Source: Halanaerobiales bacterium (lineage in GTDB: Bacteria; Bacillota_F; Halanaerobiia; DY22613). Taken from it: a stretch of 6,007 bases of DNA. Made by a program: the position numbers and the translations under genes. The stretch spans positions 1 to 6,007 of the forward strand of contig JAGMES010000228.1 in NCBI GenBank assembly GCA_023128035.1. Direction: 5' to 3'. Of this stretch, positions 5,716-6,007 are shown one piece after another; position 1 is the stretch's first letter; each line of letters starts with the position of its first letter. The notes under the pieces were generated by a model that had not been told where the DNA came from, did not search any database, and saw only the letters and a program-made list of their open reading frames with translations.

Positions 5716-5745
5716 TAAAAAAACTCCCCTTAGTCTTAGGGAAGT
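5716..5745 (-). terminator. rho-independent terminator between array 3 and cas1
   Basis: On the minus strand ACTTCCCT (5738-5745) pairs with AGGGGAGT (5723-5730), with one T-G wobble and a 7-nt loop, and is followed by a run of seven T then ATTTT. It would end a transcript of array 3 coming from the right, about 90 nt past the last repeat and about 130 nt ahead of cas1. Its position supports minus-strand transcription of the arrays. Confidence 0.85.
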
Positions 5746-5834
5746 CAACACTGTTATATATGATGATTAGCTTTTTAATATTCTACTAGCGAGGTTTAAA
5801 TTGTATATGTAGGTGATGTAACAATTACGGCAAA

Positions 5835-6007
5835 CTTTCAGTTTCCTCTAAGCGGGTCTAGATTGTAACAACTAACTTGGTAGATTTACTTTTCTCACAT
5901 AATCAAAACTTTCAGTCTCCTAGATAACGGAGTCTTGATTGTAACTTTTATCTATAAATTGACGATAGAGAGAAATCTCTTTAACTTTCAGTCTCCTAGA
6001 TAACGGA
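5835..6007 (-). CRISPR. CRISPR array 3 (partial, runs off right end)
   Basis: Repeats lie at 5835-5869 (35 nt, degenerate), 5909-5945 (37 nt) and 5985-6007 (cut by the window), with 39-nt spacers at 5870-5908 and 5946-5984. The two good repeats keep the CTCC/GGAG stem and both ends of the array 1 repeat but have TAGATAAC in place of TACTTAAT in the loop (plus strand). The left repeat is two bases short and mutated in the stem and loop, as expected for the leader-distal end. The leader must then lie to the right of the window. Confidence 0.93.

Noticed and set aside
5810..5822. A further decayed repeat (GTGATGTAAC)
   Set aside because: Only the last few bases resemble the repeat, and the gap to the next repeat would be 12 nt, too short for a spacer.

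Overview
The window is AT-rich and carries strong Shine-Dalgarno sequences (GGAGG-type), sigma-A-like promoter elements and rho-independent terminators. It also has a small secreted-propeptide gene behind a TPR receptor gene. Together these point to a low-GC Bacillota, probably a Bacillales relative; the species cannot be named from sequence alone. It is a CRISPR adaptation locus: three short CRISPR arrays (two running off the window ends) around a cas1-cas2-cas4-csa1 operon. A receptor/propeptide operon lies between arrays 1 and 2. Every gene I can support, and by inference every array, reads on the minus strand.

Layout in minus-strand order, from right to left: array 3 (5835-6007, entering from beyond the window) ends in a degenerate repeat and then a terminator (5716-5745). 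Next comes the operon cas1 (5583-4567), cas2 (4551-4297), cas4 (4313-3729) and csa1 (3716-2802). Csa1 together with Cas4 indicates an archaeal-like type I-A adaptation module; no interference genes (cas3, cas5, cas7, cas8) are present here. Then follow a 92-nt nested hairpin element (2669-2760), a terminator (2599-2634), a CRISPR leader (2438-2598) and array 2 (2326-2437, two repeats and one spacer). After a sparse interval a good promoter (1938-1966) drives a TPR receptor gene (1868-924). That gene is interrupted by one in-frame TGA and is followed 13 nt later by a 49-aa signal-peptide-bearing propeptide (910-761), giving an RRNPP/Rap-Phr-like arrangement. Next come a second copy of the terminator-plus-leader module (527-725) with no repeat attached, a third, diverged leader-like stretch (about 349-420), and array 1 (1-252).

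Cas1-Cas2 is expected to integrate spacers at the leader-repeat junctions, with Cas4 and Csa1 trimming or selecting prespacers. The main points of interest are the roughly 200-bp module (gene terminator plus leader) duplicated around the receptor/propeptide operon, the orphan state of one copy, the nonsense codon in the receptor, the nested hairpin element behind csa1, and array-specific changes in the repeat loop.
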